Assembly (NCBI RefSeq): GCF_014212175.1
Contig: NZ_JACJVR010000019.1
Coordinates: forward strand, 62,001 to 126,000
DNA length: 64,000 nucleotides
Reading direction: 5' to 3'
Origin: Cohnella xylanilytica
Lineage (GTDB): Bacteria; Bacillota; Bacilli; Paenibacillales; Paenibacillaceae
Position 1 is the first letter of the stretch. Each line of letters opens with the position of its first letter. A program made the position numbers and the translations under genes. The notes under the pieces are model-generated. The model worked only from the letters and a program-made list of their open reading frames with translations. It searched no databases and was not told where the DNA came from. Shown here one piece after another: positions 16,878 through 25,268 of this stretch.

Positions 16878-18854
16878 TCAACCGCCCGACGCCTCGGCTC
16901 TCTTCCCGAGCCGCAGCATCCGCAGGCCGTTCAGGATGACGAGGATGGTGCTCCCCTCGTGCCCGACGACGCCGAGCGGCAGCGCGATGCCTTGCGAGAA
17001 GTTGCTGGCGATCAGCGCCAGGATGACGGCGAGGGCGAAAACGACGTTCTGCTTCACGATCCTCCGAGTCCGTCTCCCGAGCGCGACGGCGTCGGCGATG
17101 CGGCCGATGTCGTCGTTCATGAGCACCAGGTCCGCCGTCTCCAGGGCGGCGTCGCTGCCGGCTCCGCCCATCGCGATGCCGACGGTCGCGGACGCGAGCG
17201 CCGGCGCGTCGTTGACGCCGTCGCCGACCATCGCGACGGAGCCGTATTCCCGGCGAAGCTCCTTGACCTTCGCCACCTTCTCTTCCGGCAGCAGCTCGGC
17301 GTAGACGCGGCCGATGCCGAGCTCCCGGGCGATCGCGGACGCCGTGCGGCTCCGGTCGCCGGTGAGCATCGCGACCTCGATGCCGAGCTTGCGCAGCTTG
17401 GCGACGGCCCGCTTCGCTTCGGGACGAATCTCGTCCCGCAAGGCCACGACGCCGACGAGCTCGCCTTCGCGGTGCAGAACGGCGACGGTCTTCCCTTCCT
17501 CTTCGAGCCGGTCGACGGCGGAGGCCAGCTCTTCCGAGCGAAGAGCTTCGTCCACGAAGGCGGGTTTGCCGATTTTCCACAGGTCCCCGTCCCACCTGGC
17601 TTGAATGCCCGAGCCGGTCAGCGCGCGGAAGTCGGTCGGCCGGCCGTAGGCCAGTCCGCGGGACCGGGCTTCCCCGACGATCGCCTTGGCCAGCGGGTGC
17701 TCCGACAGGCTCTCCAGCGACGCCGCGATCCGCAGCACCTCGTCCGCCTCGTAGCCTCCGAAGGCGACGACGTCCGTCACGACGGGCTTGCCCGCCGTCA
17801 GCGTCCCGGTCTTGTCGAAGGCGATCGCCTTCACCCCGGCGACGTGGTCGAGATGGGCTCCGCCCTTGAACAGGACGCCGATCCGGGCGCCGGAAGAGAT
17901 CGCCGACAGCATCGCCGGCATGATCGAGGCGACCAGCGCGCAAGGCGACGCGACGACGAGGAACACCATCGCTTTATAGAAGGTCGCCTCCCACGACCAG
18001 CCGAGCAGGAACGGAGGAACCGCGATCAGGATCGCGGAGACGAGCAGCACGAGGCGGGCGTAGATGCGCTCGAACCGTTCCATGAACAGCTGCGACGCCG
18101 GCTTCTCGCTCTGCGCCTCCTGAACGAGACGGATCATCTTCGCGAACAGGGTCGATTCGCTCGTCTTGGCCACTTCGACGAACAGCGCTCCCTGGCCGTT
18201 CAGCGTTCCGGCGAACACCTCGTCTCCCGCTCCCTTATCGACCGGAATCGATTCGCCCGTGATGGAAGCCTGGTTGACGGAGGAGGCTCCCTCCTTGACG
18301 ACCCCGTCCGCCGGGATGCGTTCGCCGGGCTTCACGACGACGAGATCCCCGACCGCCAGCCGCTCGATCGGCACGACGGTCTCGGCCCCGTCCGCGTAAC
18401 GGACGGCCGTCTCCGGCTTCAGGTCCATGAGCGAGGAGATGTCCCGGCTGCTGCGGTCCATCGTGTACGTCTCGAGAGCCCCGCTCAGCGAGAAAATAAA
18501 GATGAGCACGGCGCCTTCGGTCCAATAGCCGATGCAGGCCGCTCCGATCGCGGCGACGATCATAAGCAGGTTGACGTCGAGGTCCCGCTCTTCGATCAGC
18601 GTCATCAGGCCTTCCTTCGCCTTGACGAACCCTCCGACCGCGAAGGCCAGCAGGTAGAAGGCGACCGCCACGCCATGCGTATGCTTCTCCAAGGTCCAGG
18701 CGACGGCGATCAGAACGCCGCTCGCCAAGGCCGCCATCCCTTCCCCGTAGCGTTCCAGCCACTCCTTCCCGCTTCTTCTCGCCTTGGCGGAGGAGACGGT
18801 TAAGGTCTCGGACGTCGTCATGCGGTTATCCGCGTCGCGGGTTGCGATATTCAT
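16878..18854 (-). CDS. P1B-4 type metal-efflux ATPase (PfeT/CoaT-like)
   Basis: Heavy-metal pump, 658 residues. It has the phosphorylation motif DKTGT (D347), the actuator TGES, the membrane metal site SPC (303-305) instead of CPC, and a C-terminal HEGST. SPC plus HEGST marks the P1B-4 subgroup, which exports Fe2+, Co2+ or Zn2+; the Bacillus example is PfeT (YkvW/ZosA). There is no N-terminal metal-binding domain. The ATG at 18854 is chosen for the GGGGGG upstream and because longer readings run through the structured leader. A PerR-like box at its promoter agrees with a role in iron and peroxide stress. Confidence 0.9.
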   Translation of the reverse strand: MNIATRDADNRMTTSETLTVSSAKARRSGKEWLERYGEGMAALASGVLIAVAWTLEKHTHGVAVAFYLLAFAVGGFVKAKEGLMTLIEERDLDVNLLMIVAAIGAACIGYWTEGAVLIFIFSLSGALETYTMDRSSRDISSLMDLKPETAVRYADGAETVVPIERLAVGDLVVVKPGERIPADGVVKEGASSVNQASITGESIPVDKGAGDEVFAGTLNGQGALFVEVAKTSESTLFAKMIRLVQEAQSEKPASQLFMERFERIYARLVLLVSAILIAVPPFLLGWSWEATFYKAMVFLVVASPCALVASIMPAMLSAISSGARIGVLFKGGAHLDHVAGVKAIAFDKTGTLTAGKPVVTDVVAFGGYEADEVLRIAASLESLSEHPLAKAIVGEARSRGLAYGRPTDFRALTGSGIQARWDGDLWKIGKPAFVDEALRSEELASAVDRLEEEGKTVAVLHREGELVGVVALRDEIRPEAKRAVAKLRKLGIEVAMLTGDRSRTASAIARELGIGRVYAELLPEEKVAKVKELRREYGSVAMVGDGVNDAPALASATVGIAMGGAGSDAALETADLVLMNDDIGRIADAVALGRRTRRIVKQNVVFALAVILALIASNFSQGIALPLGVVGHEGSTILVILNGLRMLRLGKRAEASGG

Positions 18855-18899
18855 ACTGCGATTCCCCCCAGTGAGAATGACTCCCATTATTAAGTCCCT

Positions 18900-18960
18900 G
18901 AAAATGGCACATGCTGCCCCCGCGAAGGGACAGCATGTCGGTCGGGGATTACCCCCGTCG
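18900..18960 (-). other. Structured leader of the metal ATPase mRNA
   Basis: About 140 bases separate the promoter from the ATPase start. On the minus strand ACATGCTG and CAGCATGT pair around a CCCTTCGCGGGG-like inner stem. I cannot match it to a known riboswitch; it may simply be an untranslated hairpin. Confidence 0.4.
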
Positions 18961-18996
18961 GTATCGGTATTTAAGTTCGGCGTTGCCGTTTCTTCT

Positions 18997-19027
18997 TTAG
19001 AATAATTCCAAATTGCTGAATTGTAAA
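18997..19027 (-). promoter_or_regulatory. Promoter with PerR/Fur-like 7-1-7 box for the metal ATPase
   Basis: Minus strand -35 TTTACA (19022-19027), exact 17-base spacer, -10 TATTCT (18999-19004). Over the -10 lies TTAGAATAATTCCAA (18997-19011, plus strand), a 7-1-7 inverted repeat with one mismatch between the halves and close to the PerR consensus TTATAATnATTATAA. pfeT of B. subtilis is PerR-controlled. Confidence 0.75.
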
Positions 19028-19163
19028 GACCATTTTGCGACAAGCTACAAGTTCTTACACCGGATAGAGGAATTTGAATCTCCTTCTGGAGCGCCGCGGC
19101 CTTGAATGGGATCTCCGGGGTTGCCGCATCTTAACGGGAGACGTTGAGGAAGGAGGAATCGGC

Positions 19164-19433
19164 TTGAGCGGGGGACGCGAAGAGACGCAACGCCAAGAAG
19201 CGGAGCGCGACCGGGCAGTCCGAACGGCTGACCCCTATACCGGGCAGGCGGCGGAGCAATCGGAAGCGCGGTTTGCACGGCATCCGGCAGACAACGGGGA
19301 CTCGGCCGACGAGGCATCGACGCTCCGATCGAACGAAGCGGCGGCGGGCGTGAACCGGGAAGACGACGCGGTGCGCGAGATCGTACGGGACATTCAAGAG
19401 ACGTACGAGGTGAATCCGGCCGACCTCGATTAA
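19164..19433 (+). CDS. Small hydrophilic protein of unknown function (89 residues)
   Basis: Starts with TTG behind a strong GGAAGGAGGAA site. The product is rich in Glu, Arg, Asp and Ala, has no hydrophobic segment and ends in a more ordered piece (REIVRDIQETYEVNPADLD). I do not recognise a family; composition recalls small spore or stress proteins but this is only impression. A GC-rich hairpin without a good T run follows at about 19460-19495. Confidence 0.55.
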   Translation: MSGGREETQRQEAERDRAVRTADPYTGQAAEQSEARFARHPADNGDSADEASTLRSNEAAAGVNREDDAVREIVRDIQETYEVNPADLD

Positions 19434-19574
19434 GCCGATATCCGCGGCGACGACGAAGAGCCATCCCGGCGGGAACGCCGCGGATGGCTTATTGCCGACG
19501 CCGAACTCGAGCGCCGAACGAGAAGCGCGATCAGCCTGTGACGCCTCTGCGATCAGCCCTCATCGACTTCACGA

Positions 19575-20549
19575 TCAGCCTTTGACGCCTCCGACCATCA
19601 TGCCCTTCACCACATACTTCTGCAGGAACGGATAGACCAGGATGATCGGAACGGCCGCCACGATCGTCATCGTCGCGCGGATGGACAACGGCGTCACCTT
19701 GTTCGAGGAACCGTTCCCGGAGCTGGCGAAGGCGTCCGCCGCGGTCCGGGAAGCGGTCGCGTTCGAGTTCTGCAGAATCTTCTGCAGCTCGTATTGAAGC
19801 GTGCTCAGTTCGACCTTGGACGAATTGTACAGGAACACGTCGAACCACGAGTTCCATTGATAGACGGCCGTGAACAGCGCCACCGTCGCGAGCACGGGCA
19901 CGCAGAGCGGCAGCACGATGCTGATGAACGTCCGGAATTCCCCCGCGCCGTCGATCCGGGCCGACTCGATGACGCTCTCCGGCAGCCCTTCGATGAAGGA
20001 GCGGATGACGATCAGGTTGAAGACGCCGATCAAGCCCGGCCAGATGTATACCCAGAAGCTGTTGATCAGGCCCAGATCCCGCACGAGCAGGAAGGTCGGG
20101 ATCAAGCCGCCGCTGAAGTACATCGTCAAGATAAACGCGATGGAGACGAATTTGCGCAGCACGTACTCCTGCCGGCTGATCGTATAGGCGACCATCGCCG
20201 AGAAGAACACCGTCGCGACCGTTCCGATCACCGTCCGAAGCACCGAGATGACCGTCGCTCCCAGTATCGTCGCTTCGTTAAAGACGTACGTGTAATTTTC
20301 CAGCGTCCAATCCCGGGGCCATACGTAGACGCCGCCCTTCAGCGAATCCGCGGCGTCGTTGAACGAGACGGCCAGCGTGTTCACGAACGGGTATAGCGTC
20401 ACGATCATCAGGCATACGAGAAAAGTATGGTTGCAAATATCGAAAATACGGTCGCCGAGCGAGCTGTCCCGGTACGAGCGCTTGCGGCGCTTCGCGCCGG
20501 TAGAGGCCCGCTGGCCGTCCGTCATCGTTGCCGTGTCCGCCATGTTCAT
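19575..20549 (-). CDS. CUT1 sugar ABC transporter permease, LplC/YtcP type
   Basis: Membrane subunit of the second oligosaccharide importer, 324 residues with six spans, the EAA loop VIESARIDGAGEFRTF and the usual GGVKG terminus. The ATG is preceded by GGAAGGAG. Permeases of this branch partner with LplB and a large LipO-type lipoprotein, as here. Family members import complex plant polysaccharide fragments (xylan, rhamnogalacturonan, mannan). Confidence 0.93.
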   Translation of the reverse strand: MNMADTATMTDGQRASTGAKRRKRSYRDSSLGDRIFDICNHTFLVCLMIVTLYPFVNTLAVSFNDAADSLKGGVYVWPRDWTLENYTYVFNEATILGATVISVLRTVIGTVATVFFSAMVAYTISRQEYVLRKFVSIAFILTMYFSGGLIPTFLLVRDLGLINSFWVYIWPGLIGVFNLIVIRSFIEGLPESVIESARIDGAGEFRTFISIVLPLCVPVLATVALFTAVYQWNSWFDVFLYNSSKVELSTLQYELQKILQNSNATASRTAADAFASSGNGSSNKVTPLSIRATMTIVAAVPIILVYPFLQKYVVKGMMVGGVKG

Positions 20550-20579
20550 GCTCTCCTTCCAAGTGTAACGACTTCGCGA

Positions 20580-21560
20580 TCAGAACAGCCGGGCTTCTCC
20601 CATTCGCTTCGCGACATTGTTCGCGAAGAACAGGAGAACGAAGCTGACGACCGTCTTGAAGATGCCCCCCGCCGTAGCCAAGGAGAAGTTGTTCTGGTTG
20701 ATGCCGTATTTGAGGACGAAGATGTCCAGATTCTCGGAGAAGTCGACGTTCATGCCGTTGCCGAGCAGATATTGCGGCTCGAACCCCGATTCGAGCAGAT
20801 TGCCGATGTTCATGATCAGCAGGACGACGATGACCGGCTTCATTCCCGGCAGCGTGATGTACCACATCCGCTTGAGCCGCCCGGCCCCGTCCATCTCCGC
20901 CGCTTCGTACTGCGCGGGATCGATCATCGTGATCGCCGCCAGGTAGACGATCGTGTTCCAGCCGACTTCCTTCCAGACGGAGCTGGCCCCGAAGATGCCC
21001 CAGAACCATTCTCCTTTGCCGAGGAACAAGATTTCTTCTCCCTTGGCGATAAAGCCGAGCCGAATAAGCAGTTCGTTAATGATGCCGTCCGGAGACAGCG
21101 TCGACTGGATAATGCTCGCCGCGACGACCCACGAGATGAAGTGCGGCAGATAGCTCACCGTCTGCACGAGGCGCTTGAACGCGAGCCTTCGGATCTCGTT
21201 GAGCAGCAGAGCGAGCGTGATCGCCGTGACGAAGCCGAGCACGAGGTTGATGCCGCTCATGGCGAGCGTGTTCCGCAGGACGCGGAAGAACCGCTCATCC
21301 TGGAACAGGAACTCGAAGTGCTTCCAACCGACCCAAGTCTGCTCCGCGAATTTCTTGGCGGGCTTGTAATCCTGGAAGGCGATCGTCCAGCCCCAGATCG
21401 GCCAATATTTGAATACGAACAGCCAGACGAGGAACGGGACGGACATGAACACGAGCGTTCGCTGCTGAACGAGCTTCTTGATAAAAAGGTGCGGACCCGC
21501 CTTCTTCTTCGGCAACATCCTCGGAGACATTGCGGGCGCGTTCGGATTCTCCATCATCAT
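20580..21560 (-). CDS. CUT1 sugar ABC transporter permease, LplB type
   Basis: Partner permease, 326 residues, six spans, EAA loop YEAAEMDGAGRLKRMWYITLP. Three consecutive ATG codons follow AAGGAG; the first is given. It comes 100 bases after the lipoprotein gene and 30 before the LplC-like gene, making a three-gene operon without an ATPase gene. Confidence 0.93.
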   Translation of the reverse strand: MMMENPNAPAMSPRMLPKKKAGPHLFIKKLVQQRTLVFMSVPFLVWLFVFKYWPIWGWTIAFQDYKPAKKFAEQTWVGWKHFEFLFQDERFFRVLRNTLAMSGINLVLGFVTAITLALLLNEIRRLAFKRLVQTVSYLPHFISWVVAASIIQSTLSPDGIINELLIRLGFIAKGEEILFLGKGEWFWGIFGASSVWKEVGWNTIVYLAAITMIDPAQYEAAEMDGAGRLKRMWYITLPGMKPVIVVLLIMNIGNLLESGFEPQYLLGNGMNVDFSENLDIFVLKYGINQNNFSLATAGGIFKTVVSFVLLFFANNVAKRMGEARLF

Positions 21561-21660
21561 TCATCTCCTTCGGATCGGTCGGGCTGATGGAAGGGGGAAA
21601 GGCCGGACCTATGCGCGTCAGCAGCACGATGACCGGCCTTTCGCATCTAACTATGTCGGT

Positions 21661-23382
21661 TTACTTCTTCAACGATTCGACGACGGCTTTGATCTGTTCC
21701 GTATACCACTTCTCGTAGCCGGCCGTGTCGAGCTTGCCGAACTGGCCGAGATATTCCTGCCAGACCTTCTCGAATTCGTCCGGCTTCGCCAGCACGAGCT
21801 TGGGGAAGTACTTCTTCGTGAGCTCTTCCTTCTTCGTCTCCCAGATCTGCTGCGGCGAGCCTTGCTCCTTCGGGATGCCCCATGCCGGGAACCACGGACG
21901 ATCGTCCGGAGGGGAGAACATCTCCGAATACGTCTTCACGCCGTACTTGCCGAGAATCTCCTTGTCCCCGTCGGTCAATCTCATCTGGAACACTTCCGGC
22001 TGGAAATTCGGCGCCACCGCGTTGCCGTCGGCGAACGTGGAGTTCGTGCCGTATTGCGGCCAATCCCAGTCGTAGTACGTGAACCCGAACTTGTCGTTGA
22101 ACTTCTCGTCGATCTTGGCGATCTGCTCGGCCGTCCGGTAGAAGCGGCCTTGCTCGTTCACTTCGTACGTCTCGCCCTTGATGCCCCAGCTTCTCAGGAC
22201 TTGGTTCTCTTCCTTCAGCAGGTTGTCGAAGTATTGAATGATGCGTTCCGGATTCTTGGCGCTCACCGTAATGCCGATGCCGCGGTTCTTGACGAAGCCC
22301 GGCGGGTCGAGGTACTGGTCCTTGCCGCCGTCGAACGTGACGGGAAGCGGGAAGTACACGTAGTCATCCTGGGTCGGGTCGGCTCTCGCCGCGTCCTTCA
22401 GCACGTTGTTCGCCAGAGCGACCTGCCAGCCGTAGTCGAAGTAGCCGACGACCTTCTTCGAGGACAGCTTCGCGATGTACTGATCGTAGTTGTCGACGAA
22501 GGAAGCCTTGTCGAACAACCCCTTGGCGTTCAGCTCGTTCAGCTTCTGCAGCCAGCGCTTCGTGGAGTCGGCGGCGGCGTACGTCTTCGCTTCGAGCGTG
22601 TTCATGTCGACGATGACGTTGCCGTCGTTCGGATACCCTTCGAGATGCATCGGCGGGTTCGCCGTCGTGAAGAACCGCCAGTCGTGCGTCAGCGCGATAA
22701 ATCCGGTCAGGTCCTCGTCCTTATGCTTGGCGACGAAGTCCTCGATCAGCTTGAAGTATTCGTCCAGCGTCTTGATCTTCGGGTAGCCCGCTTCCTTCAG
22801 GACGCGGCGCTGGACCCAGAAGGCGCCCTGGTTGATGTCCGGGTCCGGATAGAATTGGTTGACGACGCTGGAGAACGGAATGAAGTAGATCTTGCCGTCG
22901 GCCGCCCTCATCTGGTTGAAGTATTGGCCGTACACGCGCTTGATGTTCGGGCCGTACTTCTCGATCAGGTCGTCGAGCGCGATGAACCCGCCCGCGTTCA
23001 GCACTTCCTCGATCGCCGCGTCCGGAATCAGTACGTCCGGATATTCGTTGGAGGCGATCATCGTTCCGATCTTCGTGTTCAGGTCGCCGACCAGGTGTTC
23101 GATCTTGAAGTTGACGCCGGTCTGATCCTCGAGGATCTTGCCGATCGTCGTCTCGTTCGTGTTGATATCCTTGGCCCCGGCCACTCCGTTGAAGTACGTG
23201 AAGGTGACTTTGTCCAGCGGCTTCTCCGAGGCCGAGGGCGAGCTTGCCCCCGAAGCCGAAGCGCCGCCCGACGGCGAAGCCTGTCCGCCGCTGCCGTTAT
23301 TGCCGTTTTTGCCCCCCGCGCACCCTGCCAAGGTGAACGCCATAACGGCCGCCATGCAGAAGATCAATGATTTCTTGACCAA
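21661..23382 (-). CDS. Large sugar-binding lipoprotein (LipO type)
   Basis: Extracellular binding subunit, 573 residues, of the LplA/LipO group (longer than standard CUT1 binding proteins). The signal peptide runs VKKSLIFCMAAVMAFTLAGC with the lipobox LAGC, followed by a Gly/Asn/Ser linker. The TTG at 23382 is chosen because GAGGAAGGGG lies ten bases upstream. An in-frame ATG at 23427 falls inside the predicted -10 and so cannot be the start. It leads the transporter operon and lies just downstream of the kinase gene, which fits sensing of the same sugar. Confidence 0.92.
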   Translation of the reverse strand: MVKKSLIFCMAAVMAFTLAGCAGGKNGNNGSGGQASPSGGASASGASSPSASEKPLDKVTFTYFNGVAGAKDINTNETTIGKILEDQTGVNFKIEHLVGDLNTKIGTMIASNEYPDVLIPDAAIEEVLNAGGFIALDDLIEKYGPNIKRVYGQYFNQMRAADGKIYFIPFSSVVNQFYPDPDINQGAFWVQRRVLKEAGYPKIKTLDEYFKLIEDFVAKHKDEDLTGFIALTHDWRFFTTANPPMHLEGYPNDGNVIVDMNTLEAKTYAAADSTKRWLQKLNELNAKGLFDKASFVDNYDQYIAKLSSKKVVGYFDYGWQVALANNVLKDAARADPTQDDYVYFPLPVTFDGGKDQYLDPPGFVKNRGIGITVSAKNPERIIQYFDNLLKEENQVLRSWGIKGETYEVNEQGRFYRTAEQIAKIDEKFNDKFGFTYYDWDWPQYGTNSTFADGNAVAPNFQPEVFQMRLTDGDKEILGKYGVKTYSEMFSPPDDRPWFPAWGIPKEQGSPQQIWETKKEELTKKYFPKLVLAKPDEFEKVWQEYLGQFGKLDTAGYEKWYTEQIKAVVESLKK

Positions 23383-23425
23383 CGAAATCTTGCCCCTTCC
23401 TCGCGTTTGTTTTGTAAGCTCTTTC

Positions 23426-23455
23426 ATTATAAAAGAGGCCGTTCGTCTCTGTTGA
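23426..23455 (-). promoter_or_regulatory. Promoter of the second sugar transporter operon
   Basis: Minus strand -35 TCAACA (23450-23455), 18-base spacer, -10 TATAAT (23426-23431). The weak -35 suits activation by the neighbouring AraC-type response regulator. Confidence 0.6.
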
Positions 23456-23501
23456 CGGGGTAAACTATAGGTCCTGCTTTGAAAAACATAGGAGAATCGG
23501 C

Positions 23502-25268
23502 TTATTCGATGCCCGGAACGCGCAATTCGACGAACAGGCCTTCCCCGAGCCGGCTCTCGACCCGCATCCGGAACCGGTCCCGGTAGATGAGCTTCAGGCG
23601 ATAGATGACGTTCTGCACGCCGATCCTCTCCCCGATCGTCTCTTCGCTGTCCATATAGCGGTAGAACTTGGCGACGTTCTCCTCGGACATGCCGTTCCCG
23701 TTGTCTTGGACGGAGAAGACGAGTTCTTCTCCTTCCCGGGAGATGCGTATGTCGATCCGGCTCCCGTTCCGCCTCGGCTCGACGCCGTGGATGCACGCGT
23801 TCTCCACGAACGGGAGGAACATCATCTTCGGAATGACCCGGCCGCGAACGTCCGGATCGACGTCGATCTCGTACCTGAGCCGATCCTCGAACCGGTACTT
23901 CTGAATCTCGAGGAAGCAGAGGATAAGCTCCAGCTCTTCGGCCACCGTAATGCGGTCCTTGTTCCACGTCAGAGACGTCCGGAACAGCTTCGCCATATTG
24001 GCGATGATCTTGGCCGTCTCGGTCTCGTCCTTGATGACGCTGCGCATGCGAATCGTCTCGAGCGCGTTGAACAGGAAGTGCGGGTTGATCTGGCTCTGCA
24101 GCGCGTTCAGCTGGGCCTGCCGGCGTTCGAGCTCCAGCGCCTTCGTCTGGATATCCGCGACGTAGACGTCGTCGATCAGGCTCTTGATCTGGTTCGTCAT
24201 CCGGTTGAATTCCACGGTCAGCTGGCCGATCTCGTCTCTCGACTCGCCCGTTTTGATCGTGGCGAAGTTTTGGTTTTTCACTTTTTTCATATGCCGAAGA
24301 ATGTTGACGAGCCGGCGGTTCATCGAGCGGCTGATCCAGACGATGATCGCGGTCGCGAACACGATGTTGAAGATCGCCAGCAGGAAGACGGACTCGCGGG
24401 ACGATCGGACCGCCTGATAGACTTCGTCTTCGGAGATCGCGCTGACGATGCGCCAGCCGTTCAGGTAGGCGACCCCCTCGTACGTCTCGTCGAAGAGGTA
24501 CGATCGCTCGGGCAGGACGACCCGGTCGAACGGGATCTCCCCGCTTCCCCAATCGAGGTTCGGGTCCGTCGAATATTCGATCTCTCCCCGGTCGTTCAAC
24601 AGGTAGGTCGGGCCGGTCAAGTTCAGATTGGAGAAAATTTGCGCGATGGTCGAAGTCTTCATGTCGATCTTGATGATCTTCTCCCACTTGTTATAAGGCG
24701 GGTAATAATCGATCTTCCGCACGATGCTGAACGTGTCCCGCCGGTCCTCCCCGTCCTTCTGGATGATCGACCTCTCTTCCTCCTGGCGCGTGCGGATGAG
24801 CAGCGGAAGAGACGAATCGCTCTCCCGTACCGCCCGGTACCAGTTGCTGCGCTTCACTTCGTCCGTCAGCAGCCCGATGCCGCCGGAATGGATGATGGTC
24901 GGGTTGTCGGCGTAAATCTTGATGTTCTGCACGGAATTGTAGCCGGGATTAAGGATTCTTCGCAGATAGTAGTCGTATTTCTCTATGTAATCCTGCGGAC
25001 GCGCGTAATCGTCGTCCATGATCTCGTTGACGTTATTGTCCGTATAGAAGACGGTGGACAGGGCGACCACCGCCTCCACCTCCGCGCGGAACTCGTTCTT
25101 CACCTGTTCGAGCGCCCGGGTGATATCCTGCAGGCGCTGGGACTTGACGTTGGTCGTCGTGACGTTGTAGAACACGACGTTCGTCACGACGATCGGCAAG
25201 AACACGCACATGAAGTAGAGAAGCAGCATCTTGTCCCGCAGGCGCACGTTGTCCAGGCTCGGTCTCAA
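23502..25268 (-). CDS. Sensor histidine kinase, YesM type (second pair)
   Basis: Membrane sensor kinase, 588 residues. It starts with a TTG that overlaps the stop of the response regulator gene, behind GGGGAG. Helices near residues 10-30 (LLLYFMCVFLPIVVTNVVF) and about 290 enclose an extracellular sensing domain. The kinase core has INPHFLFNALETIRM (His in PHF) and NGNGMSEEN in the ATPase domain. In this pair the regulator gene comes first and the kinase second, the reverse of the pair at 5496-8179. Confidence 0.92.
   Translation of the reverse strand: MRPSLDNVRLRDKMLLLYFMCVFLPIVVTNVVFYNVTTTNVKSQRLQDITRALEQVKNEFRAEVEAVVALSTVFYTDNNVNEIMDDDYARPQDYIEKYDYYLRRILNPGYNSVQNIKIYADNPTIIHSGGIGLLTDEVKRSNWYRAVRESDSSLPLLIRTRQEEERSIIQKDGEDRRDTFSIVRKIDYYPPYNKWEKIIKIDMKTSTIAQIFSNLNLTGPTYLLNDRGEIEYSTDPNLDWGSGEIPFDRVVLPERSYLFDETYEGVAYLNGWRIVSAISEDEVYQAVRSSRESVFLLAIFNIVFATAIIVWISRSMNRRLVNILRHMKKVKNQNFATIKTGESRDEIGQLTVEFNRMTNQIKSLIDDVYVADIQTKALELERRQAQLNALQSQINPHFLFNALETIRMRSVIKDETETAKIIANMAKLFRTSLTWNKDRITVAEELELILCFLEIQKYRFEDRLRYEIDVDPDVRGRVIPKMMFLPFVENACIHGVEPRRNGSRIDIRISREGEELVFSVQDNGNGMSEENVAKFYRYMDSEETIGERIGVQNVIYRLKLIYRDRFRMRVESRLGEGLFVELRVPGIE

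Noticed and set aside
18860-18990. NiCo or Mn riboswitch in the metal ATPase leader
   Set aside because: A hairpin is present but the sequence does not fit the consensus of either class as I know it.
21478-23370. 630-codon plus-strand frame opposite the LipO-type lipoprotein
   Set aside because: Antisense shadow; the minus-strand gene has signal peptide and lipobox.
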